Assembly (NCBI GenBank): GCA_013032095.1
Contig: WQBJ01000019.1
Span: 21,162-85,161, forward strand
Length of the DNA: 64,000 nucleotides
DNA from: Ruegeria atlantica
GTDB taxonomy: Bacteria > Pseudomonadota > Alphaproteobacteria > Rhodobacterales > Rhodobacteraceae
Direction of reading: 5' to 3'
The notes under the pieces were generated by a model, which worked only from the letters and a program-made list of their open reading frames with translations, ran no database searches and was not told the origin of the DNA. The translations under genes and the position numbers were made by a program. Numbering within the stretch: position 1 is the first letter of the stretch; each line of letters begins with the position of its first letter. Of the stretch, positions 9,057 through 17,630 are shown piece by piece.

Positions 9057-10640
9057 TTACTCGACGCTTACGCCATAGAAAATGTGGCCGCCCAGCGGGT
9101 GGACCTTGTAGCCCTGCACCTCATTACGCATCGGCATGAAGACAACCGAATGTGCGATGGTCGCCCACGGTGCCTGCTCTTTGAAGATCACCTGCGCGTC
9201 TTCATACAGCTTGGTGCGCTCTGCCTGATCAGTGGTTTGCTTGGCCTGCAGGATCAGATCTTCGAACGGCTGGTGGCACCACTGCGCGCGGTTCGAAGCT
9301 TCGCGACCGTCACAGCCCAGCAGCACGGCCAGGAAGTTGTCAGGATCGCCGTTGTCACCAGTCCAGCCCAACAGAACTGCGCCGTCCCGGTTCAGTTCTT
9401 TCGAGCGCGACAGGTACTCGCCCCATTCATACGAGACAATCTCGACACCCACACCGATCTTGTCGAAATCCGCCTGGATCAGCTCGGCCATGCGGCGGGC
9501 GTTCGGGTTGTAGGGACGCTGTACCGGCATTGCCCAGATCTTCATCGAAAGGTCGGAAACACCTTCGGCTTCCAGCATCGCCTTTGCCGCTTCGGGATCA
9601 TAGGCGTCGTCGGTGATGGCGTCATTATAGCCCCACATGGTCGGCGGGATCGGGTTCTTGGCAACCTGGCCTGAGCCCTGGAACACCACGTCGATGATCG
9701 CATTCTTGTCGATCGCCATGTTCAGCGCCTTGCGGACGTTCGGATTGTCGAACGGCTCCATCGTGGTGTTGTATGCCAGATAGCCGACGTTCAGGCCTTC
9801 CTGCTCCATCATGTTGATGTCAGCGTCATCCTTCATCGCCTGAATGTCAGCTGGGTTCGGATAAGGCATGATGTGGCATTCACCGGCCTTCAGCTTTTGA
9901 TAGCGAACCGACGCATCCGGAGTGATCGCAAAGATCAGGTTTTCCACAGCTGCCGGGTCTTTCCAGTAATCGGCGTTCTGGGCATAGCGGATCACCGCAT
10001 CCTTTTGATAGGCCACAAACGAGAACGGACCGGTGCCGATAGGCGCGGTGTTCAGTTTCTCAGGTGTGCCCGCTTCCATCATCGCATCCGCGTATTCGGC
10101 GGACATAATCGACGCGAAATCCATCGCCATGTTGGCTACAAACGGAGCTTCAGGCTTGGTCAGAGTGAACTTCACCGTGTAGTCGTCGATCTTCTCGATC
10201 GACTCGACCAGTTCCGGCATGCCCATGCCCTTGAAGTATTCCCAGGTACCGCCCGACACTTGGTTGTATGGGTGACCTTCGTCCTTCTGGCGCATGAACG
10301 AGAAGATCACGTCATCTGCGTTGAAGTCGCGGGTCGGGGTGAATTCGTCGTTGGAATGAAATTTCACACCCTGACGCAGTTTGAACGTGTACTCCAGACC
10401 GTCATCGCTGGCCTCGACGCTCTCAGCCAGACCAGGAATGACGTTGGTCGTTCCGGTTTCGAATTCGAGCAGACGGTTGTAGATCGGGTGCGAGGACGCA
10501 TCAAAAGTTGTCCCGGCGGTAAACAGCGCCGGATCGAACCCTTCGGGCGAACCTTCAGAGCAATACACCAACGTATTTGCCTGTGCCGCGGCGGCCGACA
10601 AGGCAATCGCAGCGGTTGCGGCCATCAATTTCAGTTTCAT
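9057..10640 (-). CDS. dppA: Peptide ABC transporter substrate-binding protein (DppA type)
   Basis: 527 residues, SBP_bac_5 family, close to E. coli DppA (535). A Sec signal peptide (MKLKLMAATAAIALSAAAAQA) is cleaved near residue 21, leaving the mature TLVYCSEGSPEGFDP start that is typical for DppA. Internal landmarks include YNRLLEFETGT, the GTGPFSF motif near residue 200 and AYNTTMEPFDNPNVRKALNMAI near residue 300. The ATG follows a strong GGGAGACC ribosome site. It is the first gene of the operon and is followed by a terminator-like hairpin. The promoter region carries the TTGTAT-N5-ATACA(A/T) repeat shared with the GntR gene. It acts in the periplasm; dipeptide binding is the default assumption. 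Confidence 0.92.
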   Translation of the reverse strand: MKLKLMAATAAIALSAAAAQANTLVYCSEGSPEGFDPALFTAGTTFDASSHPIYNRLLEFETGTTNVIPGLAESVEASDDGLEYTFKLRQGVKFHSNDEFTPTRDFNADDVIFSFMRQKDEGHPYNQVSGGTWEYFKGMGMPELVESIEKIDDYTVKFTLTKPEAPFVANMAMDFASIMSAEYADAMMEAGTPEKLNTAPIGTGPFSFVAYQKDAVIRYAQNADYWKDPAAVENLIFAITPDASVRYQKLKAGECHIMPYPNPADIQAMKDDADINMMEQEGLNVGYLAYNTTMEPFDNPNVRKALNMAIDKNAIIDVVFQGSGQVAKNPIPPTMWGYNDAITDDAYDPEAAKAMLEAEGVSDLSMKIWAMPVQRPYNPNARRMAELIQADFDKIGVGVEIVSYEWGEYLSRSKELNRDGAVLLGWTGDNGDPDNFLAVLLGCDGREASNRAQWCHQPFEDLILQAKQTTDQAERTKLYEDAQVIFKEQAPWATIAHSVVFMPMRNEVQGYKVHPLGGHIFYGVSVE

Positions 10641-10738
10641 GTGGGTCTCCCAGAAATGTTTTTAGTTAGACATTCGCGGTGCTCTTTTTTGGCCAGAGCT
10701 TTCTTTGACGACTCGTGTCATCGCGAGATCTCTGCCCA

Positions 10739-10757
10739 ATGTATCCAAAATACAAAA
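10739..10757. promoter_or_regulatory. GntR operator candidate upstream of dppA
   Basis: Read on the minus strand the site is TTTGTATTTTGGATACATT, that is TTGTAT-N5-ATACA with the same spacer as the site before the GntR gene at 3331-3348. It lies about 100 bases before the dppA start, in the expected promoter zone. The remaining 10641-10916 interval holds no gene. Confidence 0.65.
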
Positions 10758-10916
10758 TCCATTGTCAACTGACTTAGGCTGACCTTCTCAAGTCACGGCA
10801 AACGGATCGGATACACCCGTAAGTTCGGCGTTTTGCAGCATATCGGCAAGGGGAAATGGTAGCGATCATTGCCCGGCCCAGAATCTATAGCCGGGTCGCA
10901 CACATCCAATTTGGAA

Positions 10917-11837
10917 TCACACCACAAATGTCGGCGTCACGCCTATGGGCGGTTTTTCGTTGATATAGGCACCGATACGGTCCAACAACGGCCTCCGGGG
11001 ACAGTTGGGCCGGGTCGCCGCGCCCAGATCGCGCAGGTGGCCGGGAGCGTCAAAAGGCACAAAACATAATGGCCAGTTATCGCGCTTGAATTGCTCGGCC
11101 GCCAACGCCGAAACGATGGTGCAGTCGTCCGAATGACAGATATGACGGCAGATCGTTTCAAAACGTAATGCACTGAGGTCGAACCGTTTGCTTACCCGAT
11201 GCGCACGATCAGCCTTGGGCAGCCGGTCTTCCAGATCGTAGCCAAAGCTGTGGGGCAATCGGATGAAGTCATGCACGGGCACATCTTCGGGCGCGATCGA
11301 GGGCAGCGTGCACAACGGGTGTCCCTCACGAACTGCCAGATACAGGGGTTCTGCCCAGATCGAAGTGAAGTCCAACGCAGCGCTGGTATTGATCTTTGCA
11401 ACCAGCGCCAGATCCAGCCTATGATCCTCGACCATCCTAAGCATGTTCAGCGGCAGATCCTCGACCATTGTCACGCGCATAGTCGGAAACAGCGTGCTGA
11501 ACAGTTCAGAGAAATATTGTGTCAGATAGGGAGCCAGCGTCGGCGTCATTCCCACATTGAACGGCACCGCCTCGGGGTCGCGGAATTGGGTCGCGGTGTC
11601 CCGGATGTTCTGGGCGTCACCGAGTATGCGCTCGGCGATTCCAATTACACGCTCACCACAGAGTGTCGGGCGCACCTCATTTGAGAGGCGCAGGAATAGT
11701 TCGGCACCCAGTTCTTGCTCCAGTTTTTTGACCTGATTGGACAATGCAGGCTGCGACACGTTGCAGGCCACCGCCGCCTGACTGAACTGGCCATGTTTGG
11801 CAATGGCGAGGACATATTCTAAATCTCTAAAATTCAT
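10917..11837 (-). CDS. LysR-family transcriptional regulator (OxyR-like)
   Basis: 306 residues. The N-terminal winged helix (MNFRDLEYVLAIAKHGQFSQ, then CNVSQPALSNQVKKLEQELG) strongly resembles OxyR, and the effector domain follows from about residue 90. However the region where OxyR has its redox cysteine pair reads IRLPHSFGYDLEDRLP, without cysteines. Three cysteines occur together later, in ETICRHICHSDDCTIV, at the position of the OxyR SLETLRNMV segment. So it belongs to the OxyR-like branch but should not use the classical disulfide switch. It is transcribed away from the RTX gene, with 335 bases between their starts, and could control that operon. LysR regulators usually control the divergent neighbour, but nothing proves it here. 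Confidence 0.85.
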   Translation of the reverse strand: MNFRDLEYVLAIAKHGQFSQAAVACNVSQPALSNQVKKLEQELGAELFLRLSNEVRPTLCGERVIGIAERILGDAQNIRDTATQFRDPEAVPFNVGMTPTLAPYLTQYFSELFSTLFPTMRVTMVEDLPLNMLRMVEDHRLDLALVAKINTSAALDFTSIWAEPLYLAVREGHPLCTLPSIAPEDVPVHDFIRLPHSFGYDLEDRLPKADRAHRVSKRFDLSALRFETICRHICHSDDCTIVSALAAEQFKRDNWPLCFVPFDAPGHLRDLGAATRPNCPRRPLLDRIGAYINEKPPIGVTPTFVV

Positions 11838-12172
11838 CGTCGGGTGTAGCTGCGCCTTTTAGTGCTTCAGGAATACCTCTGATCTAGCTCAACACCCCCG
11901 TCGCCGCAGGAAATCGCATTCACTATCACTAACAAAATCGTCAAACCGCAAAACCGAATAGGTTTGGATAAAGGGGTGCATCAACGTAACCCATTGTTTT
12001 ATCAAAATACTACTATGTCAGGCATCACGCAAACCGTGACTATTTGCTTTGGTTATACCCCCAATTCGAAGGATGAATTTTAGCGGATCGACGGTGGTGG
12101 CTACCCCTTTGCTATGTGGAACGCCCAGACCAGTGGCGCGCCGCATAACAAAAACCCATGATGGAGTCCCCC
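11838..12172. other. Divergent promoter region between the LysR gene and the RTX operon
   Basis: 335 bases with lower GC than the flanks and no credible gene. Promoters for both directions must lie here. I could not pick out a convincing -35/-10 pair or a clear T-N11-A LysR box. The ribosome site of the RTX gene (GGAG at 12163-12166) is at its right end. Confidence 0.5.
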
Positions 12173-15100
12173 ATGCTGTCCCAATTTATGGAAAGCCTAC
12201 GCGCACGTCTTTTGACCACATCCACGCTGGCGCAAGAGACAAGCCGCGATGGCCAAACCCTTATCAACAACTTCTTCCAAAGCACCGTGGTCGATGACAC
12301 CCCGGCTTTTGTTCTGGCCAACGATTTTTCGCGCCTGTTGAACTTTGGCGAAATCATTACCAACAACGCAGTCGCGGCTGTTCTGGCACAAGGTCAGGAC
12401 GTTGACGTCTTTAATTTCCGCACGGGCCGGATCGAGGCCAATAATGGCCCCGATGCATTGGCCACCGGTGTTCAGGTCACTGGCAGCGCCGCCATCCGCA
12501 ACTTTGGCGAGATCGCGGGTGAGTTTAACGGCGTGCAATTTGCAGGTGCGGGCAGTTCAGGTTCTCTGGATAACTTTAGCGGCGGCGTCATCAGCTCGGA
12601 CAGCCGCGCGGTTGATATTCAGGGTGAAGGCATTGATGTCCGCAACTTCGGCGACATCATCGGCACCGGCGATCAGCGCAACGGCACGATCTACACCAAC
12701 AGCACCGCCGAGAACGTTTCGATCTCGAACTTCGCGGGCGGTACGATTGATGCTGGCGCAGGCAACCAGGGAGCCGGTATCTCGCTTCAGATCGGTAACG
12801 AGATTGGCGACCGTGTCGAAACCGATCTGTTCAACGGCTTTGGCGGCACCATTCAGGGACGCGGTCAGGCGGCCTCGAACACGTCGCTGGCGGGTGACGG
12901 TATCCGCATTGATGATGGCGCCGAAGGTACCATCCTTGAGACCGAAATCATCAACAGCGGCCTGATCTCGACCGAGAGCAATCAGGGCACTGCCGCCGGC
13001 ATCCGCATCGCAGATGGCGCAAACACTGAAGGCGAGATTCTCAACACCTCGACTGGTGTGATCGAAGGCCCGCGCAATGGTCTGTATATCGGCAACGGCG
13101 AACATGATCTGGACGTGCTGAACTTTGGCACCATCCAGTCGGACAGCCGTGCGGTGAATATTGATGGCTCCGGCGTTGACCTTATCAACGGCGGTGACAT
13201 TCTGGGCACCGGCAATCAACGCAACGGGACAGTCTATACCGACGACACCGCATCCGATTTCTCGATCAGCAACCTGGCAACCGGCACCATCGACGCAGGC
13301 GAGCACAATAACGGCGCGGGTATTTCGCTGTCGCTGGCCGAGAACGGCAACCGCGATGTCCAGATCGAAAATGCCGGTACCATCGCAGGTCGCGGCAACG
13401 CGGGTGCGGCTCTGGGAACCGCAGGTGACGGTATCCGTCTGGAAGGCGCGCGCCTCGAAGGCGGCGGTTTTGTTTCCGCCCTTTTCACAGGCACCATCAC
13501 CAACAGCGGTACAATCTCCTCGGAAGGCGCAAACGGTACTGTCGGTGCGTTCCGTGCGGTGAACAATGTCAACTTCCTGGGCCAGCTGGTCAACGAAGAA
13601 ACCGGCGTGTTCGAAGGTGGTCAGAACGGGGTGTACTTCGGCACCGGCGATCACTCGGGCGGTTCGTTTGTGAACCGTGGGATTGTCACTTCGGACAGTC
13701 GCGCACTGAATATCGACGGCGTTGGTTTGGAAGTCGTTAACGAAGGTGAAATTTCGGGTACTGGCGACCAGCGCAACGGCACCGTCTATGCCGATGGCAC
13801 CGCCGACAACTACACCTTCACAAACACCGGTCTGGTGGATGCAGGCGAAGGCAACAACGGCTCGGCCGTTTCTCTGCAAACCGGTGACATCTCGGGGGAT
13901 GTAGTTTCAGCGGCAATCCTGAACGAAGGCACGCTGCAAGGTCGCGGTGACGCCGTCGAAGGCAATCAAGTCGGTGACGGCCTGCGTCTGTTCACCAGCC
14001 AGGATGATGCCTCTTTCGCCGGAGTTGTTGTCAACGAAGGCCTTATTGCAGGATCCGATGACTCGGACGCGGCAGCGGGCATTCGTGTCGACGGTGGTTT
14101 GAACCTTGTCGGCGCAATCCTGAACGAAGGTGAAATCCGCGGCACGGTCAATGCGATTGACGCCTCGGATGCAGCTGGCGTCACCATCGTCAACGACGAC
14201 GAAGGCGTGATCAACGGTAACGTGTTGCTGAGCGACGGCGATGACATCTTTGTCGATCTGGGTACTACAAACGGCGATATCGTCGGCGGCGCAGGGGACG
14301 ACGTTCTAATCGCAGGCGATGGCGACAATGTTCTGACCGGTGGTCTGGGCAATGACTTCATTGAAGGTGGCGAAGGCTTCGACACTGCCGATTTCTCGGA
14401 TCTGGATGTCGCGGTCGAAGTCTCGCTGGATGCCAATGGCAACGGGACCGCTACACGCGACACGGGCTTCAACGTCTCAATCGTTGACGCAGTTGTTGTG
14501 GATCCAGATCAGTTCGGTTCTGATATCCCGGACCCCCGATGGTTTGTTGAAGAGGCGGTTCAGGGCAACCTGTACTACAACATCCACACTTCGGACTTCC
14601 CGGCCGGTGAAATCCGCGGACAACTGCTCGTCGATAGCGACGTAACCCAGAACGGCATCCGCACCATTACCCTCAGCGGAAGTCTGGACGCGGCGCAGGA
14701 GCCGGGACCAATCTCAGACAGCGAAGCAACCGGTGAGGCGACAGTCGTTATCACTCGGAACCTGAGCACGCGTGAGGTCACATATTCCAGCGAGCTGAGC
14801 GTTGTGGGCCTGAACGAGGCTGACCTTCTCACCCCGATCCCGGGTGTTGTATCGGCCATCCACCTGCACAATGCACCTGCGGGCATCAACGGCCCGGTCG
14901 TGTTGGACACGCTGGTAGATGCAGGTGCCACGCTGGACGTAGATGCCGTTGGCGGCACCGGTGTCATCGGTCAAGACGTGATCGAGAACCAGATCGAAAC
15001 CGACATTCTGCAGTCGATCGAACGGGTCGTCGGTTCTGACGGCGCGGACACCATCGACCTGTCGGGTTTTGACGGCGTCACCATTGATCTGGATCTGAGC

Positions 15101-15826
15101 ACCCCTGCCCCGAACCCGGCAGGCAATGGCGACGAAGGTTCGCAGGACGGAGCCATCATCGTGGACGGCCAGATCGCAATCGAAGTCGATGATTTCGAGA
15201 ACGTGGTTGGCTCCAACGGCGATGACCTGATCTTGGGCAACAATGAGTTCAACATCCTCGACGGCGGCGCCGGGAACGATGCCATCCACTCGTTCGGTGG
15301 GGCCGACATCATCATTGGCGGCGAAGGTACGGACACTGCGTTGTTCACCGCTGGACCGGGGGTTGTTCTGGATCTCGACGAAGAGGGCAATGGTGTTGCA
15401 CAGGTCAACGCGCCGGACGGTGCGGTGTTGGATCAGGTGTTCGGGTTCGAGAACATCAACGGCTCGAACAACGCGGGCAGCCCGAATGGCGGCAACGATG
15501 TGATTTCGGGCAACTCAGGTGCCAATGTCCTGAACGGTCAGGCTGGTGACGACGTGCTGAACGGAGAGGGTGGCAATGACATCCTGATCGGCGGCGCGGG
15601 GAATGACACCTTCACCTTCGGCGCGAATTTCGGCGACGACGTAATCGAAGACTTTGAGGTTGGGCTGGACCAGCTTCAATTCGGTGACTTCGGCCCCGAC
15701 TTCGGTGGGGCGGTGAATGTCGCGCAGGACGGTGATGACGCCTTGATTTCGTTTGGCGACGAAGGCTCGGTCCGTCTGCTCGGTGTCAACAGCGCCGACC
15801 TGAGCGAAGACGATTTCTTCGCATAA
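12173..15826 (+). CDS. Large secreted RTX-type calcium-binding protein with CHRD-like domain
   Basis: 1217 residues, very acidic, with almost no cysteine and no Sec signal, as expected for a type I secretion substrate. The N-terminal two thirds consist of beta-helix-like glycine/asparagine-rich sequence with three long repeats marked by SDSRA at residues 142, 323 and 507. Around residues 705-740 there is a first RTX block (GGAGDDVLIAGDGDN). Next come CHRD-domain pieces in swapped order: YYNIHTSDFPAGEIRGQL near 800, then the LSGSLDAAQEPGP start motif near 832 and HLHNAPAGINGPVV near 897. Two further RTX blocks (about 1013-1055 and 1106-1147) lead to a C-terminal secretion region ending DDFFA. 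The ATG at 12173 has GGAG six bases upstream; ATGs at 12158 and 12161 are less likely. The adjacent ABC/HlyD pair is its likely exporter. Function (adhesion, surface layer, biofilm) is inferred only. Confidence 0.88.
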   Translation: MLSQFMESLRARLLTTSTLAQETSRDGQTLINNFFQSTVVDDTPAFVLANDFSRLLNFGEIITNNAVAAVLAQGQDVDVFNFRTGRIEANNGPDALATGVQVTGSAAIRNFGEIAGEFNGVQFAGAGSSGSLDNFSGGVISSDSRAVDIQGEGIDVRNFGDIIGTGDQRNGTIYTNSTAENVSISNFAGGTIDAGAGNQGAGISLQIGNEIGDRVETDLFNGFGGTIQGRGQAASNTSLAGDGIRIDDGAEGTILETEIINSGLISTESNQGTAAGIRIADGANTEGEILNTSTGVIEGPRNGLYIGNGEHDLDVLNFGTIQSDSRAVNIDGSGVDLINGGDILGTGNQRNGTVYTDDTASDFSISNLATGTIDAGEHNNGAGISLSLAENGNRDVQIENAGTIAGRGNAGAALGTAGDGIRLEGARLEGGGFVSALFTGTITNSGTISSEGANGTVGAFRAVNNVNFLGQLVNEETGVFEGGQNGVYFGTGDHSGGSFVNRGIVTSDSRALNIDGVGLEVVNEGEISGTGDQRNGTVYADGTADNYTFTNTGLVDAGEGNNGSAVSLQTGDISGDVVSAAILNEGTLQGRGDAVEGNQVGDGLRLFTSQDDASFAGVVVNEGLIAGSDDSDAAAGIRVDGGLNLVGAILNEGEIRGTVNAIDASDAAGVTIVNDDEGVINGNVLLSDGDDIFVDLGTTNGDIVGGAGDDVLIAGDGDNVLTGGLGNDFIEGGEGFDTADFSDLDVAVEVSLDANGNGTATRDTGFNVSIVDAVVVDPDQFGSDIPDPRWFVEEAVQGNLYYNIHTSDFPAGEIRGQLLVDSDVTQNGIRTITLSGSLDAAQEPGPISDSEATGEATVVITRNLSTREVTYSSELSVVGLNEADLLTPIPGVVSAIHLHNAPAGINGPVVLDTLVDAGATLDVDAVGGTGVIGQDVIENQIETDILQSIERVVGSDGADTIDLSGFDGVTIDLDLSTPAPNPAGNGDEGSQDGAIIVDGQIAIEVDDFENVVGSNGDDLILGNNEFNILDGGAGNDAIHSFGGADIIIGGEGTDTALFTAGPGVVLDLDEEGNGVAQVNAPDGAVLDQVFGFENINGSNNAGSPNGGNDVISGNSGANVLNGQAGDDVLNGEGGNDILIGGAGNDTFTFGANFGDDVIEDFEVGLDQLQFGDFGPDFGGAVNVAQDGDDALISFGDEGSVRLLGVNSADLSEDDFFA
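12593..14130 (+). repeat. Three tandem ~183-residue repeats inside the RTX protein
   Basis: Each unit contains SDSRA(V/L), then a GTG(D/N)QRNGT(I/V)Y motif, an S/T-rich stretch, and a (T)IDAG/VDAG...N(N/Q)G motif followed by SLQ or SLS. The units start at codons 142, 323 and 507 (spacing 181 and 184). The DNA is also similar between units, so duplication is fairly recent or maintained by recombination. Confidence 0.85.
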
Positions 15827-15837
15827 TCGATCCATAG

Positions 15838-15864
15838 CGGGGCGGCCTTGGGGCCGCCCCGTTT
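15838..15864 (+). terminator. Hairpin between the RTX gene and its exporter genes
   Basis: A perfect 10-bp GC stem (CGGGGCGGCC at 15838-15847, loop TTGG, complement at 15852-15861) is followed by only three T. It starts 12 bases after the RTX stop and ends 26 before the ABC exporter. It probably stabilises the RTX mRNA and lets only part of transcription through, giving more substrate than exporter. Confidence 0.75.
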
Positions 15865-15887
15865 GACAACCCGGAAAGGGCTTTTCG

Positions 15888-17630
15888 ATGTTCCAGAAAT
15901 CCAATCCCGTCAAATCCGCCTGGGGATCGCTGCACAAAGGCTTTGTTGCGGTTGCGGTTTTCAGCCTGTTTCTGAATCTGTTGATGCTGGCCGGGCCACT
16001 GTACATGCTGCAGGTCTATGACCGGGTGCTGACCAGCCAGAATATCGATACTCTGATTGCGTTGACCCTGCTGCTGGGCGGCGTTTTCATCGTTGTCGCC
16101 TGCCTTGACCTGATGAGGATGCGCATTCTGGGCCGACTTGCGGCCCGTTTTGAAATGAGCGTCGGCGCACCAGTCCTTGGCGCAGCCATGCGTCGTCGGG
16201 TACAAGGCGAAGGCAAGGCCGAGGAAAACCTGGTTGAGGACGTGAACGGTTTCCGCGAGTTCATCTCGGGCACCACCCTAACCGCCTTTTTCGACGCGCC
16301 GTGGATTCCGATTTATCTGATGGTGCTTTATGTTCTTCACCCCTATCTGGGGCTGCTGGGGTTGGTCGGGGCGCTGACACTGACCTTCATGGCGCTAGTC
16401 AACAACGCCCGGGCCCGCGCCCCGATGCAACAGGCCGCCGAGGCTCGTGGTCGGTCTGATGCGCTGTTCAAGACCAGCGACAGGAATGCCGAGCTTGCCC
16501 ACGCGCTGGGTATGAAATCTGATCTGGTACGCCGCTGGACTGCTCTGCAAGCTGACGCACATCAATACAAGATCCGCGCCGCTGATCGGATCGCCAGTTT
16601 TTCGGTCATGTCCAAAACCATTCGGATGGGCCTTCAATCGGCGGTTCTGGGACTGGGCGCGGCTCTGGCTGTAGTCGGAGAATCCACCGCTGGTGTGATG
16701 ATCGCCGCCACTATTGTTCTGGCCCGCGCACTTGCGCCGATTGACCAATTAATTGGCCAGTGGCGCAGCTTTCTGGCCGCGCGTGGCTCGTACAACAAGA
16801 TCAAACAACTGACCGAGGACTTCGCTGAGGCCCCCATGAACCTGAACCTGCCACGCGCATATAAGGCCTTGGATGTTCGCATCTCGCAGGCCGGGCCGCC
16901 CCGTGCCCTGAGCGCCACCGTCCGCGCGATTGATTTCAGTCTGGTGGCCGGGGACGTTCTGGCCATCATCGGCCAAAGCGGGTCGGGAAAGACCACTCTT
17001 GGTAAGATGTTGGCTGGAATCTGGCACCCACAACGGGGCGAAGTGTTGCTGGACGGCAGCCCGATGTCGAAATGGAACCCCGAGGATCTGGGCAAGCAGA
17101 TCGGCTATTTGCCGCAGGATGTCGAACTGTTCGACGGCACGATCCGCGAAAACATCGGGCGGTTCTCAACCGTCATCGACGATGCCGAGGTGCTGCGTGC
17201 CGCGCGTGAGGCTGGGGTGCACGAACTGATCAGCAGTCTGCCTGAAGGGTACGAAACGCACATTGGTCGCGGGTTTTTCCTGTCCGGCGGGCAGCGTCAG
17301 CGTCTGGCTCTTGCCCGCGCACTTTATGGCGATCCTTTCGTGTTGGTTCTGGACGAGCCAAACTCGGATTTGGATGCCGAGGGTGAGCAGGCTCTGCGCG
17401 ATGCTTTGCTGGCAGTGCAGGAACGCGGTGGGATCTCCATCGTGATGACCCATCGCCCGGCCACACTTCAGGCCGCCAACAAGGTCATGGTGCTGCGCAA
17501 CGGCAGCCAGACCCAGTTTGGCGACAAACAGGATGTGCTGAAGGTCAATCACCGCAACGTGCTGGACAAGCCAACCGAACCGGCCCCGCGCCGGGAAAAC
17601 GAAACTCAGATTGCAGGAGCAGCCCAATGA
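15888..17630 (+). CDS. Type I secretion ABC exporter (PrtD/HlyB-type, no peptidase domain)
   Basis: 580 residues: a short N-terminus, a six-segment membrane domain (about 20-310; first segment FVAVAVFSLFLNLLMLAGPLYMLQVYDRVLT is diagnostic of PrtD-type exporters), and a nucleotide-binding domain with Walker A IIGQSGSGKTTLGKM near 361, Q-loop YLPQDVELFDGTIRENI, signature LSGGQRQRLALARAL near 465, Walker B LVLDEPNSDLD and an H-loop histidine. There is no C39-like domain, as in the PrtD branch. GGAAAGGG precedes the ATG. It energises export of the RTX protein encoded just upstream, with the HlyD-type partner whose start codon overlaps its stop. Confidence 0.92.
   Translation: MFQKSNPVKSAWGSLHKGFVAVAVFSLFLNLLMLAGPLYMLQVYDRVLTSQNIDTLIALTLLLGGVFIVVACLDLMRMRILGRLAARFEMSVGAPVLGAAMRRRVQGEGKAEENLVEDVNGFREFISGTTLTAFFDAPWIPIYLMVLYVLHPYLGLLGLVGALTLTFMALVNNARARAPMQQAAEARGRSDALFKTSDRNAELAHALGMKSDLVRRWTALQADAHQYKIRAADRIASFSVMSKTIRMGLQSAVLGLGAALAVVGESTAGVMIAATIVLARALAPIDQLIGQWRSFLAARGSYNKIKQLTEDFAEAPMNLNLPRAYKALDVRISQAGPPRALSATVRAIDFSLVAGDVLAIIGQSGSGKTTLGKMLAGIWHPQRGEVLLDGSPMSKWNPEDLGKQIGYLPQDVELFDGTIRENIGRFSTVIDDAEVLRAAREAGVHELISSLPEGYETHIGRGFFLSGGQRQRLALARALYGDPFVLVLDEPNSDLDAEGEQALRDALLAVQERGGISIVMTHRPATLQAANKVMVLRNGSQTQFGDKQDVLKVNHRNVLDKPTEPAPRRENETQIAGAAQ

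Noticed and set aside
12557..13879. 440-codon minus-strand frame inside the RTX gene
   Set aside because: Arises from the regular codon use of the repeats on the other strand; no ribosome site, no recognisable domain, and the RTX frame is far better supported.
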